Shown here: in pieces, positions 7,641-19,100 of the stretch | Numbering within the stretch: position 1 is the stretch's first letter | Layout of the letters: every line of letters starts with the position of its first letter | Assembly (NCBI GenBank): GCA_946407715.1 | Contig: CAMJPH010000010.1 | Span: 1-40,526, forward strand | Direction: 5' to 3' | DNA length: 40,526 bases | From: an uncultured Bacteroidales bacterium | GTDB taxonomy: Bacteria; Bacteroidota; Bacteroidia; Bacteroidales; WCHB1-69 | The notes under the pieces: model-generated | The model's input: the letters and a program-made list of their open reading frames with translations, nothing else | Databases searched by the model: none | Told to the model about the DNA's origin: nothing | Program-made: the position numbers and the translations under genes

Positions 7641-9578
7641 ATGTGTAATAAATTATATATTGTATATATTGTATTATTGTATGTTTTAACGAGTTTGTTG
7701 CCATTGTCAATTGCAGCGCAGAAATCCTCAAAGGCAGCACCTTTATGTGAGAAGGCTGGGAAGGCAATCCAGGCGCAGGATTTTGTTAAAGCAATGGATT
7801 ATCTTAATCAGGCGCAGTCCAAAGATCCCAATTATCCGGACATATATATTATGAAGGGTGATATTTTTAATTTCACTCTTCTGTCAGATTCGGCGATGAG
7901 GAATTATCAGCGAGCCATTGATCTGATCGGTGATCCGGATCCGATGCTCTACTACATTGCAGGTAATGAGGGAGCGAAGTGCGGTAATTACGAGTATGCT
8001 TTGAATACGCTCCAATTTTTTTTGCAAAAAGGCATTCAGTATCCGGAAATTCTTCCTGATGCACAGAAAACAATCGCTAACTGCAAGTTTGCCATCGAAG
8101 CGCTGAAGAATCCTCGGAGTTACGAGCTGGTGAACATGGGTTCTAATATTAATTCCGATTGGGATGAGTATTTGGCGGCCATCACGGCTGATGACGAACA
8201 GGTTGTTTTTACAGTGAAACGTCCCCGGGACAAAGGTACCGTGTGTGCATTCTGTTTAAATGAAGAGGATCTTTACTATAGCCGGAAGTCGGTGGGAGAG
8301 TGGCTTCCCCGTGAAGAACTCGGCGCACCCGTGAAAACTGGTTACAATGAAGGGGCACAGTGTGTTTCCCCGGATGGAAAGTACCTTCTTTACACGATGT
8401 GCGATGCAGATTTCGGGATGGGTAGTTGTGACCTCTATTGGGCGAAGCGTATCGGTGATCGTTGGTCGCGGCCTCGCAACTTCGGTGCGCCGGTGAACAC
8501 TTCCGCTTGGGAGAGCCAGCCTACCATGGCTGCAGACGGCATGACCATCTATTTCGCGTCTTCCCGTCCTGGCGGTTTCGGCGGAATGGATATTTGGAAG
8601 ACTACCATGACTGCTGAAGGTGAATTTTCTGTTCCTGAAAACCTTGGCCCCTCTGTCAACACAACAGGTGATGATGCGGCTCCTTTTATCCACAGTGATG
8701 GTCGAACGCTCTATTTCGCCTCTAACGGTCGCGTGGGAATGGGTGGCTATGATCTCTATTACAGTTCGTTACAAGCTGATGGCTCTTGGAGCGACCCTGC
8801 CAACATGGGTTACCCGATAAACACGCCTGCCGATGAAATCAATATTTTCATCAATGCATTAGGAACGGTGGCATACATCTCCTCCGACAAAGAAGGCGGG
8901 TATGGTGGACTCGACCTCTATAGCTTTGAGTTGGATGATCAGTTACGACCAAACCCCGTCACTTATATTAAAGGACATGTACGTGACGCGTTTTCGGGGG
9001 AACCGTTGGCCGCTCGTATCGAGATGATAGACTTGAACACCAAACAGTTGCTAACCTCCACGTCTTCCGATGCTCAAACGGGAAGCTATTTGGCTTGTGT
9101 GCATACCGGCGGTAATGTTTTGCTCAATGTTTCACATCCCGACTATCCTTTCTATTCTGAGAATTTCCAGATTGAGAAAACCTATACGGAATTATCGCCT
9201 TTTCTGAAAGACATTTCCCTTCAGCCTACTGATGTGGGAACTGTGGTAACGTTGAAGAATGTATTCTTTGATTTCGATAAGGCCGAGTTAAAACCGGAAT
9301 CTTTTGTTGAGTTGGACAAGTTGGTTTCGTACTTGCAGCATAACACGATTCGTATAGAGATTGGCGGTCATACTGATGACCAAGGCTCGGCGGAGTATAA
9401 CGACCGTTTGTCTGAAAACCGTGCGAAAGCAGTATATGACTATCTGATTCAAAATGGCATCCCCTCTGACAGGCTTGCGTTCAAGGGTTATGGCATGAGG
9501 ATGCCTGTGGCTGACAATGCTACGGAAGAGGGTAGGGCTGCCAACCGTCGAACTGAGTTCAAGATAATTCGTAATTAA
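7641..9578 (+). CDS. PorE-like T9SS cell-wall anchor: TPR, PD40 propeller, CRD and OmpA domains
   Basis: The domain order is that of PorE from Porphyromonas gingivalis, a T9SS-associated protein with TPR, propeller, carboxypeptidase-regulatory-like and OmpA_C-like domains; its OmpA domain binds peptidoglycan. A signal peptide (MCNKLYIVYIVLLYVLTS...) leads into TPR helices (about residues 20-130). PD40-type blades follow, with YNEGAQCVSPDGKYLLYTM, ESQPTMAADGMTIYFASSR and DDAAPFIHSDGRTLYFASN. Next comes a regulatory-like domain from about residue 440 (YIKGHVRDAFSGEPL), and an OmpA domain from about 540 (FDFDKAELKPES, GGHTDDQGSAEYNDRLSENR). I start it at MCNKLY; an ATG 7 codons earlier would overlap mazG. 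The neighbour downstream encodes a T9SS substrate, which supports the call. Other OmpA/PD40 proteins share parts of this layout, so the exact orthology is inferred. Confidence 0.78.
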   Translation: MCNKLYIVYIVLLYVLTSLLPLSIAAQKSSKAAPLCEKAGKAIQAQDFVKAMDYLNQAQSKDPNYPDIYIMKGDIFNFTLLSDSAMRNYQRAIDLIGDPDPMLYYIAGNEGAKCGNYEYALNTLQFFLQKGIQYPEILPDAQKTIANCKFAIEALKNPRSYELVNMGSNINSDWDEYLAAITADDEQVVFTVKRPRDKGTVCAFCLNEEDLYYSRKSVGEWLPREELGAPVKTGYNEGAQCVSPDGKYLLYTMCDADFGMGSCDLYWAKRIGDRWSRPRNFGAPVNTSAWESQPTMAADGMTIYFASSRPGGFGGMDIWKTTMTAEGEFSVPENLGPSVNTTGDDAAPFIHSDGRTLYFASNGRVGMGGYDLYYSSLQADGSWSDPANMGYPINTPADEINIFINALGTVAYISSDKEGGYGGLDLYSFELDDQLRPNPVTYIKGHVRDAFSGEPLAARIEMIDLNTKQLLTSTSSDAQTGSYLACVHTGGNVLLNVSHPDYPFYSENFQIEKTYTELSPFLKDISLQPTDVGTVVTLKNVFFDFDKAELKPESFVELDKLVSYLQHNTIRIEIGGHTDDQGSAEYNDRLSENRAKAVYDYLIQNGIPSDRLAFKGYGMRMPVADNATEEGRAANRRTEFKIIRN

Positions 9579-10126
9579 TTGTCGGAGTGTGAATTAAGTG
9601 TGTTTTCGTTGGCAAATTTCAATATCTTCGACAGAATGTGTTATATCAGTCCGTAGTCGAATCGTCTCTGATTTTTTAATTCTCGACGCGATGTCCGGTC
9701 CGGCATCATCAGTCCACATCTCAAAAACCATAGTATGTCTGTTTTGAGAAACAGGAATCGAATAGAGGGAAATGTAACCATCCCTATCCGGGGCTCGTAT
9801 AATAATGCAAAAAGTATGGTTATATAGGTGGGATTTATGAACAATAAAGTGCCATTTTCCCAGTAAAATAGGGCATAAACGAGGTGTTGATAAAAAAATG
9901 TAATTGTTGGTTTTTTTAATTTGCTAATAATCAACAACATGAAATAATATTTGAAAAAAAAAGAAAAAAATAAGATAGATGAGTAAACAATGAAAAAAAA
10001 ATGTATTTTTGCAGGTTAAAAATTATGTATAGTGTAATGTAATGTATAGTGTTGAAATATAGGCAAAAGAAGCATTTGAAATAAGATAAAATAAATAATA
10101 TAAATTACAAATTAAACAAAAACAGT
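9579..10126 (+). other. AT-rich intergenic leader of the giant gene, no gene seen
   Basis: These 548 bases hold no convincing gene. The second half is strongly A-rich on the plus strand, with poly-A tracts around 9950-10000 just before a -7-like element at 10004. If that promoter is used, the giant mRNA has an untranslated leader of roughly 110 bases. No hairpin stands out. Confidence 0.6.
10004..10011 (+). promoter_or_regulatory. Candidate -7 element for the giant T9SS substrate gene
   Basis: TATTTTTG matches TAnnTTTG and is preceded by poly-A tracts that could act as an upstream activating region. No clear TTTG lies at the -33 position. The following base context (GCAGGTTAAA) and the 115-base distance to the ATG suggest a long leader. 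Confidence 0.45.
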
Positions 10127-13100
10127 ATGAAAAAACTATTATCAATTTGCTTTCTAAGCATGCTGCTGGGGCTTTTGAGCTTCGGCGTTAGGGCGCAGAG
10201 CGATGGCTGTAAGAGTGGTTTTTGGATTGAGAACCTTCAACCCGATACCATTTACGGCGTTGTGAATATGCCGCCCACGGGCAAATTACCGTTGATTCAT
10301 ACGTTGGGTCAAGGAGTGTTCAATTCCGCGACCAGCGTATATCAAGGTAATGCCACAGTTGGTAATACCGAACTGTACGAGTTGCACTTCTGCAACACGT
10401 GTGGTTTGGATCCCAAAACCAAGGTCTCCCTCGACTGGGTGCTTTTGCGCGATGGTGAGGTAGTAAATGACAATCTCTCCGATTATGTGGATTTTGACAT
10501 TTACACTTTCTACAACCAGCTCAACCAGTATGGTGAGTGCCAGTCTATCCGTTGGTTAGGCGGTAGAGTGAATGATGGATTCGGTTACTGTACTCCAGTG
10601 TCGGATTCATACACTCTTCTTGATACTATCCTTGGATTGAACGGACCTTGCCGTGATCCGAACAACTATCCTGGTGCTACGATACCTACCCATGGTACTC
10701 CTTACAGCATTCTGTCACATGTCGGACAAATTATCCCGGCTGCTGGTCAGGTCAGCATTTACAGTCAAAATCATGATTTCTTCTATCTTGACTTCTTTGA
10801 ACAGACCAGAAACTATGTCGTCCTCAAATGGAAACAAGCTGGTAACTATAAATTAGTAATGCGCGTGCGTCAACGCCTCGGCGGTACTGATTGGACTAAC
10901 GAATATTGGAAAGTGAATGCCGATGGCACACTTTCCCAAACTGATTATGTCGGTGGTCACCAGTCTTGCTGCGGCAACGTCTTGGTAGAGGATACTATCG
11001 GTTATCCTATCTTTGGCGAAGATTTCAAGGAAGTGTGTGCTGATGAAAACGCACTGGATCCTTTCACATACGGTCGTCCGCCTTATACGTTCACCGTCAC
11101 GATGCCTGATACCAATGTCGCTTTTGGCGAATTCAGGGGAGATGCAAGCACGGATTGCTACCATTTCCATACCGACAGTGTGAACCGTTTCCATTTCTTC
11201 ATTCGTGAGAACCCGCAAGTGCAAGCTCACGACACTACTATTTGCAGATGTGATGACTTCAACCAAAATTCCCTAAACTCATTAGTGACTATCGCTGACA
11301 CCGCTAACAAGGGTGTTGTTTCAGTTAAACTTGAATGGGCTACTTCTGCCTCTGGTCCGTGGTCTGAGACCACTCCAATTCCGGGTTCCAATGTCGGTAC
11401 CTATCATTATTATGTTCGTCAGACCAACATCTACAGAACAATAGAGTGTACAGGCCCGGCCGCCCCGATTACTTTGACTATCAAGCAAATTCCTGCTCCG
11501 ACGGTTACGCCCAACCATTATGATTTCTGTAATGAGGGCAACGAGCTCACCCAGACCCTTACAGCTAATCGTGGCGATGACGACTGCTCCACCACGAGCG
11601 TATGGTTCCTTGATGGTGATTCGGTTTATACGGGAGATGCTTATACGGTCAACTTGGCAGCCATCAGACCTGCCACCAATATGGACCATACAGTCACATT
11701 CGTCGTTAAGGCTTACAATGCTGCTACCAACTGCTATTCAGTGGCTTCCAGCAATGTGACTATCACGTTCCACCAGACCCCGCAAATCCACCTCAGCTAT
11801 GAACCTGTTATTTGTCCGAAATCAGACACAGTGGCTTTCACCATGCAGGTTATTTCTGGTCAGACGGAGGCTCCTTACACGGTGCAACAGATTTCTGATT
11901 TTACTGCTAACTATAACAGCACGCTGTCTGCCGCACCTTACAATCAACTGACGAAATATGGCAAACCTTTCACCAAGATAACAGATTTTGAGTGTGGTAA
12001 CACATATCATGTCTATTATACGGTTACGGATGCCAATAATTGTGTTGTGAAAGACACCGCTACTTTTGTAGCTAACGATACTATTTCTCCTGTTGTCACC
12101 CCCGCTAGCCAAACCAAGGTTTTGGACCAGTGTAATTTTGAAGGTGAAAATCTTCCTGAGGCGATTACAGATTTGAATGTGTTCCTCCTCCCTGGATTTG
12201 GTCATCCGGCTCTTGTCACAGACAACTGTGGTATTGATCACTTCACTCACAAGGATACCACCTATGCTTCAGAGACTGACACTTGTGAGAATATTTTGGT
12301 GAGAACCTACACGTTCTATGACTATTGTAACAATACCGCTACATTCACTCAGACGTTCATCGCTCACGACTCTACCGCTCCTTATTTTGCAGGACTGCCC
12401 GGCAGACCTCTCTATCAGCGTTTGGAACCGAAGCGCGGTGAAAATTGTACGTTCAACTCTCTTTCCAAGGCTGAGTTCGTTATGGCTTTCCTCGGTAAGG
12501 TTCAAGACGATTGCGTAAATTTCGATTATGATTACCTTTATAGCCATGCTGATTTCTATTGGGAGAATTCAACCCGTTTCGGTCATGTGTTAGCATACGA
12601 TAGCCTTGACATCTTCAGAGAATTTGAAGAAACTGTATGGGTGGACGGCAATAAACAACTGACCGTCGAAGTTGTGGTTTGGGATGACTGCGGTAACACT
12701 TCTGATACCTTGGCATTCTACTTCGAACCCGACTCTCTTGTTCTCGAACCCGGCATCACGATTGATCCCGACAGAATCTGTTTGGGCGACACTTCTTATC
12801 TGTCTTTCGACTCTACAAAAGTTAGTTATACTCACTATGAGTTGGCACATCCGCTCTCATTTGCATGGGGCAGCGCAGATGCTGACATCAATTTCGATGA
12901 TCCTACCAATGTGAACACGTTCGTGGTTCCTGGTACTGGCGATAAGACTTATCACGTCAACATGACGGTCAGCGATGCATACGGTTGTACGGTATCTTCT
13001 GATTCTGTGGAACTCTATGTCAAGTCCGCTCCGGTGATGAAGATTATCCCTGTGACGGAATATGGTTTGCAACCTCCGTATTGTCCTACCATTGGTACTG

Positions 13101-16100
13101 TCCACTTGGTGGCTGTGAGTGCTGTGGATTCCACTTTCGTTCCGAATCTCTCATACGTGTGGACTTCCACCCAGAGTTTGGATGTCTCTGCTCGCGGTGA
13201 TACAACTCGTCTTTATGTGATTCCTGATTCTTGTACTTATATATACGATGCGCAGGTCTTCGTGACTGACACCATTTACGGTTGTACAGCCGAGGCCTCC
13301 ATCCTTGTTCCTGTTGAGGATCAGGCTCCTCAATATATAGGCGGCCCGCATGCCGATACAGCATACGTTGGACCTGGCTGTGAGATGAAAGTGACTGATT
13401 TCACGCACTATGTGACACCTGCCACGATTGACAACATTTGTGGTTGGGGATTCAGCCGCTATACCATTTGGCAGGAACCTGCTGTTGGTACTGTTATTAC
13501 AGAGGAGACCCCTGTCTATGTTTATATCTTGACTCCTTGTAGTGAAGATACTGTGAAGATTTTGGATAAGTTTAAAAACATTCCTGATAGCAGTAGAATT
13601 AGTGTTTTAGCATCCGTTCAACCGTTGGAAGGCTGTTCTCCTGTGACGTTCAATTTCACCGCTACCACAGAAAAGGCTGTTGGTGTGCCGACTTACCAAT
13701 GGACGAAAGGTACCAGCACTGCAGTGATTTCCAACGCACAGTCATTCTCTCGTACAGAGGTTACGGAAGCAGGTCAGATGGAATCTCACTATACGTTCAA
13801 TGTTAAGGTGACAGATCCGGTGACCAACTGTACGGCTACAAGCAGCGTCCAAGTTGCTGTTTATGATTCTCTTCCTGTTCCTAACTATGAAGTGTTCCCG
13901 AACGATCGTTGTTTGCCTGTTTATAACGGCCTTGTCCGTCTGATTAATGTTCCCCGTGGTTACACATACGAACTGTTTAGCGATGATAATCTGGTTGACG
14001 CTATCAGAACGCAAATTCCCGCTCTGGATTCAGAAGTTGATACCACCTCTATCATTTTTGATGAATTGGAAGGTAATCTTGAATATCTTGTGAAGATTAC
14101 TACGATTCACGGATGTGTGACAAGATTCAACGTCTTTGTTCCCGATTCTGCCAAGAATCCTGTCTTCGTTGACGAAGTCACCCCGCATAATCCTACCTAT
14201 TGTACTAACAATAACGGATGGATTGAAATTGACAAACAACCTGGTTTCGTCTATTATTTGTTCAAGGCATCTGCTCCTAATGAAGAGATTTTGGAGCCTT
14301 ACACTAACCTGACTCCTGGTGATTACAATGTTTACAAGTATGATCTCAATACCGATTGTGACACTTTCATGGTTGTTACGATTGGCTCTTCCACCAATGG
14401 TCTTGAATTCACGGTTGCCGCTACGCCGAATACGCTTTGCGGTGGCGAGAATTTCAATGGTACACTCACTTTCTCACAGCCGGGTATTCATTATGTGGTT
14501 ACCAATACCGCTGGTGAAACCTTATATGATGATATGAATGGTGTACTTACTGGTTTGAAAGCTGATACCTATACGGTTTTCGGTACTGATAATACCACTG
14601 GTTGTACGCATTATGAGTATCCTGTGATTACGGATTCCACAAGCAATCCTTCTTTCACTGTCGAACCTCATGCTAACCAATATTGTGATAATGCGGCTGG
14701 TACTGTTAACGGTCATGTGACGATTACTGCTGCAGGTTCTAATTATACGTATGTATATTATAATGAAGACTCCACCGTTGTTGCAAATATCAATGCTCTT
14801 GCTGCTGGTAATTACTTCGTTGTTGCAACTGATGCGAATGGATGTACTACCACTGAGGATTTCTCCATCTCGAATGACACGCATATCGTCACTGCTACAG
14901 CTACTTCCACTGTGAATTCAAGTTGTGACAGCTCTATTATGGCTTATAATGGTACAGTTAAGATTAAGATCAACTATTATATTTCTGCTTACCATTATAC
15001 TGTCATCTTGGAAGGTGTTGACACGGTTGTGAATGCTTCTCTTAATACTACATTCAATAATCTGAATGCCGGTACATATAAGTATATCGTGAGTGATAAG
15101 TTTATGTGTGTGGACAGCGGTTTTGTTACCGTTGGACAAGCAGAACTTCCTCCTCTTCAACTCGTTCAGACTCCCAACACGATGTGTGAGGGTACGTTTG
15201 ACCGTCCGGGTAACGGCACGATCACCGTCCTTCCTCCGTATGACGATGCCGCCAGCGGAAACTTCGCATACGCTTATTTCTATGCACCTAAGGACTCTTT
15301 GAAGCAAGGCGATTCATTGCATGTGGACTACCATAATCTCTCCAAGACCATGTATCATTTGGTAGATACTTGCTACTATGTCACCGTTTTGGATCACCGT
15401 ACTGGATGTAAGGTTTACGACACAATTACCGTTGAACTTGGCCGCGATACGCTCATTATCACCGGCGATCCCACTCCTAACAAGAACTGTATTGCTCCGT
15501 TCACCGGTAGCATCCAATGGCATGTCACCTATAAGAGATATGCGTTCGACTATGAACTCTATCCTTACCTTGCTATTCCGGATCCTGGTTACCGCTTCAG
15601 CATTGACGGTGGTTTGACTTATCAGACCGACAGCCTGTTTACTGGTCTCCAAGAGGGTGATTACTATGTCACTGTTATTGATACTACCACGGGTTGTGTG
15701 ACTACGATTGATGCTCCTGTCACCGTCGAGAAGACCCCGAGTGATATTGTTGTTGTTCCTACAGTTAATCACAATCATGCTTGTGATCAAGCTCTGTATG
15801 ATGGTTCTATTTCAGTTCATGCTACCAGTGAGATGTTCAACCCTGCTGGTTATGAGTTCAGCTTCAATGGTGGTGCTTTCGGATCAGACACCATGTGGAC
15901 TTCTCTCGGTGCAGGCAGCTACCACATTGTTGCACGTGATACCATTTCAGGATGTGAGGGCTTCGTAGATGTTATTATTGAAACAATAAATGAATGTGTT
16001 CCTGTTCCTCATATTGATTCCCGTGACTTCTGCCTTAACGAGGAGGGTGCTACCTTGACGGCTACCGCTACTCTGCCCGACGGCTGTGAGAACAGAGGTT

Positions 16101-19100
16101 TCAATTATAAGTGGTTCAAAGAGTGTCATGCTGACACTTTGTACGGAAGCACTATTGATGTTGCTACCGATGAGGCAGGATGTTGTTTATACTTCGTAAC
16201 GGTTACAAGCATTGCAACGGGTTGTACTGCAGTAGATTCCGTGAATGTTTGCGTGTATGCTCCTGGAACTATCACTTACACTGTTGACGGTACTCCTATT
16301 ACGGGCAACAGATACGACAACTGTGAGAACAAGTCCCTTACGATTGGTGTTGTTCAAAATGGTTGGGTGAATGCTTGGTGGACAATGAACCATACTACAG
16401 TTCGTCCGGATGACGAACCTGAATTTGACTTCTTTGTCAATGTACCTGACTCTATTGCAAAATATGCCGACAATCCTTTGAAGTGGAATGTGACTTACGA
16501 TGTGGATAAATTTGTTACTTTCTGTCTCGATGTGTTTGACATCCATGGTTGTCATGCTCAGGGCAGATTCAACTTGGTTAACCATCCGCTGGTTTATGAC
16601 ACGATCAGAGATACGCTGTGTGAAGTTGTTATCACCGAAGATATGACAGCCAATCTTGAGGCTGCAGAGTTAACTGCTTTAGAGGCTGCTTTGGCTGCCG
16701 GTACGATTACCTATCCTTATACGATTACTTATTCAATGACATTCCCGCGTACATTGGCTGAAGGTTGTGACAGCATTGTTACATACGAATACTTGTTCCT
16801 TGGTATTCCTGAAATGGTTAATGATGTGGAAGATTCCTACTGCTATGGTGTAACGTTTGGCGATATTAAGTCTCATGTCACCATCACGGGTGCTGTTGAA
16901 GAGAGTATCAAATATTATTTAGGCGATGTTGAAATCACTGATCCGAGCTATGTGTTTGCTCACAGTGCTGATCAAGTGATCTTAACAGTTGAATTTAACT
17001 CTGGTAAAGAGCAGTGTGGTGAAGTTTATCCTATTTCGTTCTATGTGGATTCTATTCCTGAGTTCATTGATGATTTAACGATAGATACTATGTGTGCAAA
17101 TGGTCGTCTTCCCATTACGTTGCCTAACTATGAATGCCACCACCATGTTGCCGATTCTTGTCACCTTGATATGATCTTGGTTGACTCTACGGCTACCGAA
17201 ATGGTTACGTACCTTGGTAAAGACTTAACTGGTGTTTCCTATTTGATCCCGTCTATTCCGATGTCTTACAATGGTAAGTATTTAGGATTCATTGTGAGAA
17301 ATGAGTGCGGTGCTGATACAGTATTGGCAAAACTCGTTGTTGACACGCTTCCTAAGGGTAAAGTTAATGTGAATGCAATTTGTGCCGGCGAAACTTTGGA
17401 TGCAAGCTGGGAATTGTTGAATCCTGACGATGTCATTTCGTCTGTTATCGCTACTCCTTACGTTAAGAAAGTTGGTGAGACTGACTTTGCAGAAATGTCC
17501 AGTACTGCTGTTGTTGACTACAGTTATAATGGTGCTCTGTTGTACTATGAGTTATTGAGCAATTGCGGTTACTCTCGTACAGACACTGCTGAAATGACTG
17601 TTAACAACAAACCTACTATCACGATTGTTGGAAATGATCTGAATGTATGTTATGCTGATTTTGATGCACAATTCTCTGCAAACTTTGGTTATTCGATTAC
17701 TAATTTGGATGGTTCTGTGATTCTCTATTATGAGCCTGAGATTGATCCTGATGCTGCATCTATTTCTGTTAACAATGTTTTGTCTAACGGTTCCCCGATT
17801 ACTGCCCATGGTTGGTTGTTATGTGAGGCATCTACTTCCGCTTCTGGTGTTGCTGCCGAATACACCTACACTCCTGTCACTGTTCCTCAAATTAAGGAAC
17901 TGGCTCTCGCCTCTGAAACTCCTATTATGATTAAGTATTATGCCACGAATGCTTGCGGCTCTGATACTGTTGGACCTTATCCGATTTCTGTTGATAGTCT
18001 TCCTGATTTAACTATAACAGCCGGAACGATTTGTCCTGACAAACAAATTTCTGAGGTTGTTACTCACAGTGTTGTTTGGAATTCAGCTCCTGGTAGTATT
18101 TCTTATGTGGCTGTTAAAGAAGGTGTTGTTGATTTTGCAGCTTCTTCAACCACCCTGTTTAGCGATCTGCTTGCTTCTTACAATGATGGCGAACTGCTCG
18201 TGATTGCTGAGAATGACTGTGGCGCTGATACAGAGCGTGTGGCATTGGCTATCCCAACGTATGTAATTACGCCTGGTTCTGTGGTGCCGGCTTGTACTGG
18301 ATCTGAATGCAGTCTGTTCATTGAAAACGCTCCTACTATCACGGTTTCTAATATGACTGCTACCGATATGGGTTGGTTCAAGACCACAACTGGTACGCCG
18401 AGCGAAACTGATGCAGCCATTACTACTGAGACTGTTGTGGATGAGGTTATTTGGATTTACAAGAAGTGGATCACTTCATGTGAGCAAACCGTTACCTCTT
18501 CACCTATGCAGCTCACGCTCCTCACTGCTCCTAAGGTCAATATTGATGACATCAAGATTTGTGCAGGTTCCACGATTGATCTCGCCAACGCGAATTACAA
18601 TGTCACTGATTTAGTCACAGGTGTTACTGTTGAAGAACCCACTTGGACGATCAACGGCGAAGCATTTGATGCTACTACTGAGTATGGTTATGAGTATAAT
18701 GGTGCATCTCTTATTGCTACCGCTCAATCAACTTGCGGACCTGTTGCCGATACATCAGTGGTGACAGTTATTCCTTCTCCTGTTGTTGCAGTTACAGGTA
18801 CGGATGTTTGTGAGTATGATACTGTTAAATTTGTTGCTACTCCTGACACTTATGTTTCATATACTTTCCAATTGGACGATGAAACCCCTGTTACACAAAT
18901 AGGTAATAATATTTATACTATTAATGAGGGTTTAACTGCAGGTATGCATACGATTAGTGTCACCGCTGTTAGTGAGACTGATGGTATTAGTTGCTCCAGC
19001 GCAACAGCAGGCACTGCAATGGTGAAAGTCTCCGATGCTCCTGAATTTATCTTCAAGACAATGGATGGTGTTGAGACTCATAAATTCAGAAGCGAGACTG

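Noticed and set aside
9641..9940. Minus-strand 99-codon frame before the giant gene
   Set aside because: Its composition only reflects AT-rich DNA; there is no start signal and no recognisable motif.
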